DNA from: Bondarzewia mesenterica
Lineage: Eukaryota; Basidiomycota; Agaricomycetes; Russulales; Bondarzewiaceae
Direction: 5' to 3'
Assembly: GCA_004802705.1 (NCBI GenBank)
Contig: SGPL01000438.1
Span: 1 to 27,821 of the forward strand
Length of the DNA stretch: 27,821 bases
Below the pieces are notes generated by a model. That model was given only the letters and a program-made list of their open reading frames with translations. It ran no database searches and had not been told where the DNA came from. The position numbers and the translations under genes were made by a program. Shown piece by piece: positions 10,311-20,679 of this stretch (positions within the stretch are counted from its first letter, which is position 1; every line of letters begins with the position of its first letter).

Positions 10311-10758
10311 TTATTTCGCCTCTGCCAGCACTGTCGCAAAGACATACTCCCCATCATGGCTGACAGACGCGTGCAAATGCCCTATTCTGACGGCATCTTC
10401 GATATTGAGAGGCTGATATTGCAACACCGGCTTCAAAGATTTGCTTCCAGACCTAACAAACGTGAGTTCCTTCCAGGTTGGCTTGACCACAGGATAAAGT
10501 GCTTTGTATGCAGCCTCTTTCACGGCCCATCTGCTTGTAATTAGTGGAACCATTTTCCGGCCAATAATGCGTTGGACATACCTGACAGCCAGAAAAACGC
10601 GTCTTTTGCGAGTCATCATGAGGCGGAATTGCGGTCCACAGGTCCATTTCATGAGAACTGAGTATACGAGATCCAAACCGAGTCAGATCGCGGCGGCCGG
10701 AGAGAGAGATGATTCGAGGAAGGTGGAGAATGTCGACGCCGACGCCTAGGATGACCAT
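10311..10758 (-). CDS. PPT2: Holo-[acyl-carrier-protein] synthase (phosphopantetheinyl transferase), with an apparent frameshift
   Basis: Two exons, 10758-10582 and 10530-10311, separated by a 51-base intron (GTATGT...CTAAT...GCAG). About 131 residues, the size of AcpS-type enzymes. The N terminus has the metal-binding motif GVGVDILHLPRI and the second exon the hallmark WAVKEAAYKAL; the C terminus LHASVSHDGEYVFATV also fits. The enzyme moves 4'-phosphopantetheine from CoA to acyl carrier protein; the stand-alone fungal type (yeast Ppt2) serves the mitochondrial ACP. The frame from the first exon (DDSQKTRF) and the frame of LAVR-WAVKEAA differ by one: removing one T from the five-T run (minus strand, 10593-10597) joins them and makes total length and splice phase fit. 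It could be a sequence error or a recent mutation. Convergent with IBA57, with 109 bases between the stops. Confidence 0.82.
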
Positions 10759-11182
10759 CGTCTTGAAAGAAAAGACGGCTCCAGTACGTGCGACTGAGAC
10801 AAAATATCACACGCACAGATACGCACACGGCTGTTGGTGGAGGAAGTGGTCGAGGAACTCGCTGGACTCACTGTTGAGCGCGCCATGGCACATGCCGACA
10901 AATGGTGACAACATGAGGTAAGCTCTCAAGATCTCGTTTCCTGACTCCTTGAAAGGACTCAAGAGTCAAAGACAACAACCCGTTGAAGTCTATCGTTGGA
11001 CGACGTCGAACTACTGGTAAGTGTATTTGTGAATTGTTCTAAGACAGTCAATAATTCCATCTTGTTTATGCGCAGGTTGTACTTGCAGCTTGTCCGATGT
11101 CAGTCGCATTCTATTTTTTTGCTCTCCCCACGTTGTATTCCTTTTGACTCTGTAGCCTCTAACCATCTAACAGTATCCGGCA
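10759..11182. other. Divergent upstream region of holo-ACP synthase and ELP2 with plus-strand splice signals
   Basis: The left part should hold the holo-ACP synthase promoter. The plus strand shows two intron-like segments: GTAAGC at about 10919 with an acceptor near 10970, and GTAAGT at 11020 to GCGCAG at about 11073. They could be introns in the 5'UTR of ELP2 or belong to a small upstream gene. No coding product could be recognised in the joined exons. Confidence 0.35.
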
Positions 11183-14100
11183 ATGGCACAAGCTTCTTTC
11201 CAGTACATCTCAGCTTCCGTCAACCGCTTCAACCACGCAGCATCTTCCTCCTTATCCTCTCTTGTCGCTTACGGCTCCGGAAGATTCATCGCATTGTGGG
11301 ATACAGAGGTACGACCCCGGCTCGTCCCCTACCCCATTGCTTACCAAGGTAGTGGTTTAACAGGATACAGCTGATCGCGGTGTACTCAGCACCCTCGTTG
11401 GACACTCTAGTATCGTCACCTGCGTCAAGTTCATCGATGATCGGAGGTTTGTGAGCGCAGACGATGCGGGCGCGTTACGCATTTGGGAGAGGGGCGGAGA
11501 TGGCAAGGCATGGCTGTTGCTTGTGTACATATTGTCAACGCATACTGAAATGACATCGTGCTTTTCTTCCGCGTTCGATTGTTGGCAATGTAGTGGACAT
11601 CGTCCCTCAGCTTGCAAGCGCATTCAAAGGGCGTATCGGCCCTCGGCGTGCATGTCGAAGCGGCGTGCATCGTCACTGGTGCATCCGATTCAACCGTGAA
11701 GATCTGGAGTTTTGGCGCAGGAGGTACGAGTTTCATTAGCAACCGTCGACCGGTTCAATTATTTATTTTGTATCTGGTGGTCATTAAACAGGCGCGTTCA
11801 ATGAGGTGCAATCCATATCTTTGAAAGGTCGATATCCTTTGTCTCTTGAGCTAGCTAGCCTTCCGCAAAGCAAGGGTAGGGAATGCTACACGCTCCAAAC
11901 ATCAACGTCGTGACTCATAACGAGTCCTGGTTTCAGCTCTCATCTTGGCAATCGCTGGAACGGACAAAAACATACAGATTTACACTCGTTCAGAGGAGTT
12001 GGTATGCACCCCCCAACTGAGCTTAGTATCAAGTCATAAATTATTTCCTACTTGTTGTTGTTCTAGTTTGTCTCCTCCGCGACTCTCCCCGGGCACGAAG
12101 ACTGGGTTCGCAGTCTCTCATTCCGACCATCTTCCAGCCCATCGGAGCCCCTTGTCCTTGCATCAGGGTCGCAAGACGCTACAATTCGTCTTTGGAATGT
12201 TGAACCTGTCAAGAAAGTGGAGCCCCAAGTCCGAAGTGCGACAGATGTACTAAGTGACGAACTCCTCGACGCATTTGAGGCCTCGCTTGGTGAGCTTACA
12301 GATGCGGAGGAGGGTGGAAGACAAATCTCGTTGAAGAAACATGTGCTTACCGTCAAAAATGGCAACACTAGGTATGTTTGTCCGCGCGTCTCCGTTTCAA
12401 ACAACTCATCTTCCGTGTTTGCTTTTAGTTCACAACAATTTTCGATCACGTTTGACGCCCTACTGATAGGCCACGAAGCAGGCATTACCACCCTCACATG
12501 GCGTCCCTCGCACGGATTGCCTTCGTCTGCTACCCCATCACCTGAATCGACCTCAACACTGCTCTCAACCTCTACTGACTCCTCCCTCATTCTTTGGTCC
12601 CCTTCTCCAATCCTGACCTCGCAGCCAGGTGCCTCGGCTGCTATCTGGGTGAATCGCCAACGCTTTGGCGACGTCGGCGGTCAGCGTCTTGGTGGTTTCG
12701 TCGGCGGATTGTGGTTGTGCAATGGACGAGACGCGCTTGCATGGGGATGGGCCGGCGGGTGCAGACGCTGGCACTGTGAAGAATTTGCTAGAGAAGAAGG
12801 TGGGCTAGAGCGTTGGCGAGAGGTTGGCGCGATTTCTGGTCATGCGGGCCCTGTCCGTGGAATCGCATGGAGTCCAGGAGGAGAATATCTGATATCTTCA
12901 GGGTTCGTCTTACCTCCTGAGCGCTTTCACCGTGATCTGACGAGTTAAATAGGGTGGATCAAATGACGCGAATCCATGGTGCGATTCCCACTGCAGGTCA
13001 CAATGGGCAGCAAGTCCATTCGTGGCACGAGCTCGGTCGTCCCCAGGTACACGGTTATGACATTGTCGGTGTAGCGTCTTTGGATGTGATGCGCTTCGCA
13101 AGTGTTGCGGATGAAAAAGTTGCACGGGTATTTGAGGCACCACGAGCATTCGTACATACCGTAAAAACTCTGGGAGTCGCGGATTTGGCGGTGAATGAGG
13201 TATGCAATGTCCCACTCATTCACGCGGCTCGACTTGACTCCCAATAGGAAGAACGACCTGCTGCTGCAAGTGTTCCCCCACTTGGCCTATCAAATAAAGC
13301 TGTTAATGACAGTGAGTGAATTTTCAAATTATCCAGATGTTATTGGCGCTCTTTCGTTCTCTTAATCAATGCGCAAGTACCATCTCTCAGCGCAGATTCC
13401 AAGGGCCCAACCCGACGTCCCTTCGAGGGCGAATTGACTTCAATGACCTTGTGGCCGGAGGTTGAAAAGGTGTTCGGACACGGTTACGAGGTAGGTTCTC
13501 CTGTGATACCAACGCGATTAAATCCATGAAATGGGATCATCTATTGATTTTTAGTCTATCACTATTGGCGTCTCAACGTCGCGTACATTAATGGCCACAG
13601 CATGCAAGGCAACAACGCCCAAGCACGCAGTAGTTCGTATCTTTGATACCGAAAAATTCCAACCCGTCGGCGAGCCTCTGGAAGGGCATGCTCTGACTGT
13701 GACACGCATTGCCTTCTCCCCGGATGATCGGGAGGTCCTCACCGTTTCAAGAGATCGAACATGGCGGCTCTTCCGCGCAAAAGCAGAAGGCGGTGAGTTG
13801 TTCATAACAGAATCATCGGCCAACACACCTATCGATCCTTTATTTTGTAGGCTACGTCCCAGTTGCGGCAGACAAATCGCATACACGAATCATCTGGGAT
13901 TGTGCATGGGCTCCCAGAGGTGATGCTTTTGCCACAGCGTCACGCGACAAAACGGTCCGCTTTGCCTACTTTGATGGCAATTATTTTCCTCTCACAAAAT
14001 TTACAGGTTAAAATCTGGCATCCCAAAGGTGAGACTCGTAACCAGTGGGCGTCCGCCACCACCTTGAAGTTACAGGACGCCGCCACCGCTCTTGCGTTCA

Positions 14101-14451
14101 CACCCGACAACAAGGAGAAGTGAGCACTGATGAACAGTATTCCACTTTGTTGTGATCTAAGACAGTATGAAGGCAAATCCTGGCTATCGGCCTCGAGACG
14201 GGCGAGTTTGTCATCTACCGATCCTCTCAGCCCGACGATTGGATTGTTTCTCTATGCATCAAGCCAGGGTACGTAGCCATGTCAGTGCTGTTTAAGAGAC
14301 AGAAGCTTATGGAACTTTCAGCATTGCGCATCTCGATCACATTTATCAATTGGCGTGGCGGCCAGAAGAACATACTGAACAGAAGCATCTCGCCAGCTGT
14401 AGTGAAGATGGTACATTGAGAATTCTGAAGATCCAGTTCGAGATGAATTAA
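11183..14451 (+). CDS. ELP2: Elongator complex protein 2 (WD40 repeat protein)
   Basis: Fifteen exons: 11183-11308, 11364-11522, 11594-11723, 11792-11875, 11937-12001, 12067-12371, 12429-12902, 12953-13199, 13248-13311, 13378-13490, 13555-13792, 13851-13954, 14007-14119, 14173-14268 and 14322-14451. They join in phase to 815 residues, close to yeast Elp2. WD40 units are visible along the length, e.g. LVGHSSIVTCVKFIDD...ALRIWE, GASDSTVKIW, LPGHEDWVRSLSF...DATIRLW, ISGHAGPVRGIAWSPGGEYL, SRDKTVKIWHP and SEDGTLRI. Elp2-specific stretches include HELGRPQVHGYD, SVADEKVARVFEAPR and ASVPPLGLSNKAVND. Elp2 is a twin-propeller subunit of Elongator, which modifies wobble uridines of tRNAs. No broken frame was found, unlike in several neighbours. 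Its 3' end is 273 bases from the convergent eIF4A-like gene. Confidence 0.92.
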
Positions 14452-14724
14452 AACGACGATTCGTGATGTGAAAGTAAAGAGAGGCAGATGGTGAGAGACA
14501 GGGAGCAAAGCAAAAATTATACAGTGAGCCGAGAAGGTCGAGAACTCGAGGTGGGTAAGCAAGTAAGGAGACAGTTTTCTGGTAGTATGGGTGCTTGAGA
14601 AGGGTATAGAACAGGGTGCGCAGCGCGACTTGATATGATAGCAAAGTAAGCAATGAAAAGGAAACGAGACAGCAAGCAGTCAAGAGAGATAGATATAGGG
14701 ATACAAGAACTTTGGGAAATCAAT

Positions 14725-17700
14725 TCAAACAATGTCGCGGAGACTCATTGGAACTTCAGGCTAAAAGAGGAGGGTATCAGTGCAAATACAGAATTACACA
14801 TTGCAAGGCAACGTACGCATTTAATTCTGAATGGATTCAACGTATTAAGTATGAGCTGAGACCAAGAAGAATGGCACTCACTTATAGAAGCACTCTATGG
14901 AACGAAGCATCTCGACATCGCCACCCGTTGCGGTCACGAAGTTGATAATAACCCCGGCACGGGAATGGCTAGGAGCGATGGCGGGGGCAACGCTACATCA
15001 AACGTTCAGCGGTCGAGATCAGATTCAGATACGACACATAATTGAGACTTACCGATGTGCATACTCTTCAACGGCCTTCGGCAGATCTTTTCAGACCAAA
15101 CACATGAATTAATAGGCTTGAACTCCCCAGAATCGAGACTTACCATAGTTGATGATGAGTGGGACATGAGAGATTTCAGGAATCTTAACTTGCACATCAT
15201 AGACGACGAGAACCTTCGTCGACAGTGGCCTCATGAGACCTGATGAGGATCCCCTAAACTTGTTCAACGCTGCCAGCTTAGCTCCAGTATTCATGTCGCC
15301 ATGCTATGGTAGCCCGATAGATAAGTATGCTTTCCACAAGAAGACCGTATTAATCTTACGAGGGAAACAGCCTCCAGTCCTCGACTTGCCAACTTGTATA
15401 CGACGCTATCCAAAGCCGTCATGCCCCCGACATGTACGATGGCCTGCGCCACGTCAATATCAGCAAATAGATCACCAAGGGCATCAAGCTTCCATTCGCG
15501 TGCTTGGACGGTCTCCGCACTCGAAGCTCCGCGACCTGAGCCGATAATACCCAGTCCAGCGCTAGTAGCAGAAGGAGCAGAATCCGAGCGACCGCCAGCA
15601 GTGAAGGCCAGATAGAGATAGAATTGACGTAGGCCTCTAGCGCCTTGACTGGTATCAGCATGGGTAACATTGCCATCACGGCGGACGAGGACGCGGACAG
15701 GTTCCTTGAGTTGAATTGCAGTCGCCAAGTTGAGTACATCTTGAGGTACCGTGTTCGAGAAGAGTGCAGTCTGCCGTTCAATCTGTTGACCATTACCATT
15801 CGCATTCTCCGCAAGGTTAGGCAGCGAGCCAATGCTCGACATCCTCCTCGGTTGAAATGGCACAGGAAGAGACGAGCTGTTAGAATCCAAAGAAGATGAC
15901 AGTGAGGTTTGCGATGGAGACGTGAGATTACCAGTTGGGGTACCAGAACCGAGCGGCCGAGTACGAGGTGATGGAAGGAGCTTGACAATGTTGAAGATAA
16001 AGTCGTGTAAGTTTCTGGCGATGAGTTGATCGACTTCGTCGAGCACGAGGAATCGAACTTGAGAGCCGACAAGACCACCGGGAGTTGTGAATAACGCATG
16101 AAGTTTCTGCGGTGTTCCGCAAATGATATGTGGCATGTTCTGCTGAAGCAGACGCAGCTCTTGGCCGAGATCGCTATTAGCAGAAGGAGACCCAACCCCG
16201 AGGGCCGACCGAATGCCTATAGGCCCTCCGAGATCACGGATCATACGCTGGGCTTGAGTAGCCTGATCTACGGTTGTAGATATCATGACGACAATGGGGC
16301 CGCGATGGGGGGGACGTCCGACAGTATTAACTAGAGCGACGTGTATAGCGGGTATAACGTATGCAGCGATCCGTTCCTGGGTGGGGGGCGCCTGAGCGAT
16401 GATATCCGACCCACGGAGCAAGAAGGGGAGTGCGCGTTGTTGAATCTTGTTCGGCGGACCAACACTGAAAAAAGTCAGTCAGAAAAAGATGATGGCTTAA
16501 GATGCATGCGCCACACACCCGAACTTAGTTAAGGAACGCAGGAGTTCCGGAGCCAAAGCAAGTTGATCCCACTTTGAAAGCGCCGGACCCGCTGCATCGC
16601 GTGGAGTGCCTCCCGAAAGCATGTCGAGCTGTTCATCATCGTCCAGTCAGATTTTAACATAACATATGATGAAGATATCGCACCCCAGCGGAATCACGGC
16701 GCATAAGATTTGAGACCGAACGACGCTTATCGCGCAATAGGTTGTCACCACGTCCAAGCGAAGAGGACACATCGGGAGGCCGCATGGGAAGGTCAAGGCT
16801 TCCAGCAGACCATGTTCGCATCGGAGGATTGGGAGAGCGCGATGTTCCCCGAAGGTCAGGCCGATTAGGAAGTCCGTGACCAAGTATACCGGGCAATGGA
16901 GGAGACAAGAGCTGATTCGGAGGCACGTCCACCGGTTGTGAGCTAAGAGTGGGAAGCTGGTTGTTCCCAAGACCAGATGTTGTGCTCTGGATTTGCTGAG
17001 TCTGGAGCGCTAGTAGTTGACCGACGGACATCGTAAGGGTACTCAGCCGCTGAGAGATTTGGGTGATGTCATCTGACGATTGGTTCGGCGCGAGGCCTCC
17101 GGAGATAGATGGACGCGGACCACTAATCCCCAGACTCTGGGATGGCGTGGAAGGCGCGAAGGGGTCTTTGAACTCGGGCTGCGAGTGCAAACCCATGGAG
17201 CGCTCCAGGAGGAGATCGATCTTGCGATTGACATCACCGAGGTCCCTGCGTATCTCGCGTGTGGAGAACTCAGAGCGCGAGAGACGATCTAATATATCAT
17301 TTATCACGGGCGATGCACGTAGCTGGGCTTCAAAGCTGGGATGATGCTCTACACTGGAGGTGAAATGGCTGCCCGAATCCAAAGAAGATACGGGAGAAGA
17401 CGACGTCACGATGACATTGTTGTTGCCAAACGGAGAGCGCGAATGGTTGTGAAGAGACATCGACGGCGTTGCTACGCCTTGACGAAGCGATGCAGGACCA
17501 CCAGGGGCGAGCGCTCCATTCTCCGAAATGTTGAATCCTACGTGTCCATCCTCTGCGCCCAATGGCACCTCGAAACCACTCGACATGCTGGGTTTCCTAG
17601 ATATCCGGGACTCGAACGCAGCAAATGGCGTGTCGCTTTCGACAGACCGGGGATCAGGCGACGAGCGCAACCATTCGGGACCAGGGGGTGACTGTTGGAA

Positions 17701-17943
17701 GCGGATGCCGACATCGCGGCCAACGTCGCGACCTTCCAGCGAAGGGCTGGGGGATGATTTAATGGAGCGATATTCCGAAGGAGACATGGAAAAGGAGGAT
17801 ATGGATGAGGCCCGATCCTGCTCTCGCACTCCTGCTTGTGTCGTGAATCCCGAGCCGGGCTCTCCTTCATCTTCGCTGGCACGGAATACACCGGGAAAAA
17901 AGGGCATCGAGGAAGGATTCAAGGTGGCGCTTTTCGCCATCAT
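14725..17943 (-). CDS. eIF4A/DEAD-box-like protein lacking catalytic motifs (pseudo-helicase) with long N-terminal extension
   Basis: Eight exons: 17943-16684, 16628-16519, 16464-15360, 15303-15144, 15086-15053, 14992-14882, 14826-14817 and 14760-14725. They join in phase to 941 residues. Residues 1-420 are Ser/Pro-rich and probably disordered, with a likely coiled coil around NDILDRLSRSEFSTREIRRD. From about residue 440 the eIF4A layout is clear (Q motif NKIQQRALPFLLRG; FLVLDEVDQL; HGDMN; LIINYDLPKAVEEYAHR; IECFYK; end PEVPMSLRDIV). Key residues are gone: the Walker A GKT is replaced by APPTQER (482-488), PTREL by STTVD, DEAD by DEVD (599-602), SAT by SNT, the ARG-D of motif V by VQVKIPE, and the arginines of motif VI by HRVAPAIAPSHS (889-900). 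Two low-complexity inserts sit in domain 1 and between the domains. It probably binds partners rather than unwinding RNA; family position beyond eIF4A-like is not known to me. Confidence 0.85.
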
Positions 17944-18505
17944 GTCTCAGGTAAAGACAAGACACAGAGACGCAAATCACGGAGGTGAATGACCTGAGAA
18001 GACGCTGGTCGTCCAGGACGTCGTCAGTCGTCAGTCTCAGCTATTGCGCGGTTTGCGCTCTTCCAACGGTCAGCAGATGGACGCAAAGACTCACCTGGAA
18101 TCGAAATGAATGTGAGCTAGTCAGATCCCATGTGCAGGGATTGAGAGCGACTGGCTAGACGGACGAACAGCTCGGGTGAGCTGGTTGTCGCTGAATGTCT
18201 CGTAAGCCGTGGCTGCAATTTGATGCTCACCAAGTAAATACGCAACCACGGCGCTAGAGCACTGCATACGCCGGCCCGTTCCACGCAGCTTAGCTCTGAA
18301 TCCAGACGTAAATTATATAAATGACTCGCATTCGAATAATATATAATGAATGTGCAGTGCGCCGTACATAAAGCATAAGGAGTGTAAACGACGAGCCCAG
18401 TCGAGCCAGACATCAACGGGATGCTTCACTAGTCACCCTGGTTGCCCCCGTTTGCATACAGAAGAATAATCACTTTAGCACAAAAACGAAAGAGAGGCGC
18501 ATACC
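17944..18505. other. Intergenic stretch, promoter of the eIF4A-like gene
   Basis: About 560 bases between two minus-strand genes. It should contain the upstream region of the eIF4A-like gene and the 3'UTR of the RRM gene. An AT-rich patch lies at about 18305-18350. No gene or repeat is recognised. Confidence 0.45.
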
Positions 18506-19510
18506 CTATAAAACAGTCTTCATGAAAGAGTATCCTCCAATGCGGTCTTGAGATGACCTCGGCATGGCGTCAATGCTACCTTCAGTGCGGCCAGGTGGTA
18601 GCAAGACAATGGTAGGTTGACAGGTAAGTGGTCTTGGACTGTGCACGGCCAGCATCAGTGTTAGCCATTCATGTTCTAATCCTAGCCGAAGGACGGTACA
18701 AACCTTTCCTTCTCCTTCCCTTTTTTGATTTTCTTCCTCTGCGCGTGTTCCGCTTCGGGCAGGTCAAATACAGTAGGAGTGACCTGGAGCGATTCGAATA
18801 ATTGTCAATGCAACATCGTTCGAATATTGTGGAATCAGGATCACCGTTATCTTTTTGTAGAACATTTCTCGGCCAGTGAGTGTCAAAGCTGCAATCGCAG
18901 CTTCCGCAGTCTCAAACGAGATAGAGGCATAACGGCGACTACTTCCATGGCCCGTCACGTATCCTTCACTACAGCGTATTATGATACGCTTGATTGCACC
19001 GCACGATGAGAACACATCTTTTAGGTCCTCCTCAGTGATGTCGGGATGCAGCTATGTACATGTGCAGGTAAGGATCCACCAAATCAGATGAAGTTGAGAG
19101 ATACCAACATTTCCGACGAAAACAAACGTCCAAGGAACTTTGGCTTTTATCATCTTTTTCTTCTTTTCAGAAGCATGATATGACTCTTTGACGTTGGAAA
19201 GATGCTTCGCGGTCATCCTCGAGCGGACCCGTCGTTGATCGCATGGCTGAGAACTTGAAGGGCCCGCAGGAGGGACAGGATATCCTTGCTGACGTTTGCC
19301 GGCATGGTAACCTGCGGTGTTCGCCTTGACCTGAAAGCAACCCGTGTTTTCTCTCTATAGGATGGGGGGAGCCAGGCAGAAGCAGCTTACCTTCGGTCTT
19401 GGCCTGTTGGTTCGTCGCGGTGGAACAACTGTAACAGGCGGTGTCTGTGGCTTGTCAATGACAGACTCAACGGACGAGGTGATGGAGGGGTAAGCGGTAA
19501 ACCTAGCCAT
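18506..19510 (-). CDS. Single-RRM RNA-binding protein
   Basis: Five exons: 19510-19391, 19330-19109, 19051-18845, 18783-18704 and 18638-18506. They join to 253 residues. The N-terminal 85 residues are basic and Pro/Ser-rich and end in a Lys run (EKKKKMIKAK). One RRM follows: RNP2 is TFVFVGNLHP and RNP1 is SRRYASISF, with DITEEDLKDVFSSCGAIKRI between. After the RRM comes a Lys-rich stretch (AQRKKIKKGKEKE) and a short tail ending FMKTVL. The arrangement of basic flanks around one RRM is common in nuclear or nucleolar RNA-binding proteins, but I cannot name the orthologue. The intron 19108-19052 starts GTTGGT; this donor was chosen over GTATCT four bases on because only it keeps VGN-LHPD in frame. 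The 60-base intron 18844-18785 could be retained, giving a shorter tail. Confidence 0.8.
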
Positions 19511-19949
19511 CCCTTGGCAGTTGAAAGAGAAGACTCAGAGAAGGAGAAGAAAAGGTGAGATATTGAGTAAACTTTAAAGATATCCCCGGGGTTCGACAAC
19601 GTTTAACGTCAACCCCGCTATTTAAATGCCGCGTATTGTGCCGCTTGGGTGGCCAACTCATGTTCGTAGGAGCCATAAGCAGAGAGGACCCGGTCAAAGA
19701 CAAAGGATTATTTTGCCACTGCAGCGTGCCAACGAAGTGGCATTTTTTGGACTGGGCAGAGGCGCGCGGAGTCGATCTGCGGAGTCGACGGAAGAAAAGA
19801 TCCATCCCTTGTGCACCCACAAAGACCAACAGCCGGCCGGTGCCGAGCTTGACCGGCCCGGACCTGTCTAGTGCGCTCGCAACGGGAGCAACGGGTCTAC
19901 CGCTGTCACGAGTCACATTGCAAGTCGTCCTCAAGTCGTCCTTGTCTAC
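19511..19949. promoter_or_regulatory. Divergent promoter region of the RRM gene and FMC1
   Basis: About 440 bases between divergent start codons. It must hold both promoters. GC-rich palindromic pieces (e.g. GGCCGG and CCGGCC near 19832-19860) occur, but no known factor site is claimed. No gene is recognised. Confidence 0.4.
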
Positions 19950-20382
19950 ATGTCCGGCCAACACATAGTGACCTACAGAAATGTGGTCCGGGAAGTTCGG
20001 AAATCTGTGAGTCGCGTCTCCGCATTGCGAACAGAATTATGATTCATCTCCGTCCCGCTCAGTCAATCTCCCCACGCACGATGCGGAATAAGACCATACC
20101 TTTAAACTTCCGTACCATGTTCGAACAACGTCCAGACGGCAATAAGTCTCGATCCTTTGACTATGACATGAACAATGCCGTCACATTTATGCGAGCTCAG
20201 CGGGTGCACAAGGTGAGTGATTGCAGCATTTGGAGAGCAGTGCGTGCTAACATCCCTTGTAGACATTACTGGACCGCTATAATCCTTTGATCGACCTGAC
20301 GGCAGAAGAGCGGATAGAGGCCACAGCTCGTCGTGTTGGACTCAACATGCCTATCAGTCCAAAAATCGACAAATCTGAATAG
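19950..20382 (+). CDS. FMC1: ATP synthase assembly factor FMC1 (LYR-type small mitochondrial protein)
   Basis: Three exons, 19950-20006, 20063-20212 and 20263-20382, join in phase to 108 residues. Exon 1 starts at ATG 19950 and encodes TYRNVVREVRKS, the LYR-like motif at the start of this family. The middle (TFMRAQRVHK) leads into LLDRYNPLIDLTAEERIEAT and ARRVGLNMP, the conserved C-terminal block. In yeast, Fmc1 helps Atp12 assemble the F1 part of mitochondrial ATP synthase. The first exon is easily missed: the longer unspliced frame starting further left is not in its frame. Assignment rests on remembered family motifs; another LYR protein is possible. The sirtuin gene follows on the same strand. 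Confidence 0.72.
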
Positions 20383-20679
20383 AATCCGTAGAGCTCTCGT
20401 CATTCTTTGACTGAGTCGTGTATCCGTAGAGCTTGGATAGTCATCCAGTGTCAGGACTACGGCAATGCTCAGCCGTGCTGTCCAAGATTATTTGCAAGGT
20501 ACAGCATCCATGCCAGAAAATGCGAAGGCTGACTTCAGCTGGCTCCAAATATTATCAACAAGCATTGGCCTACTTGGACAGGAAAGACAAAAGTACACGT
20601 GCATGACGAGCGAGCTACGCCATTGCATTTCGGATAAAAGAAGTCGTACCTCACTTTACTAGCACTCCCAATCTCCTTC

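Noticed and set aside
10709..10921. Possible small plus-strand gene ending in a GTAAGC donor
   Set aside because: It overlaps the start of the holo-ACP synthase and no conserved protein results from any join tried; kept only as a low-interest splice observation.
12063..12590. 175-codon minus-strand open frame inside ELP2
   Set aside because: It lies wholly opposite well-supported WD40 exons and has low-complexity Ser/Glu sequence without motif.
18117..18416. 99-codon minus-strand open frame between two genes
   Set aside because: No motif and no splice support; AT-rich promoter-like surroundings.
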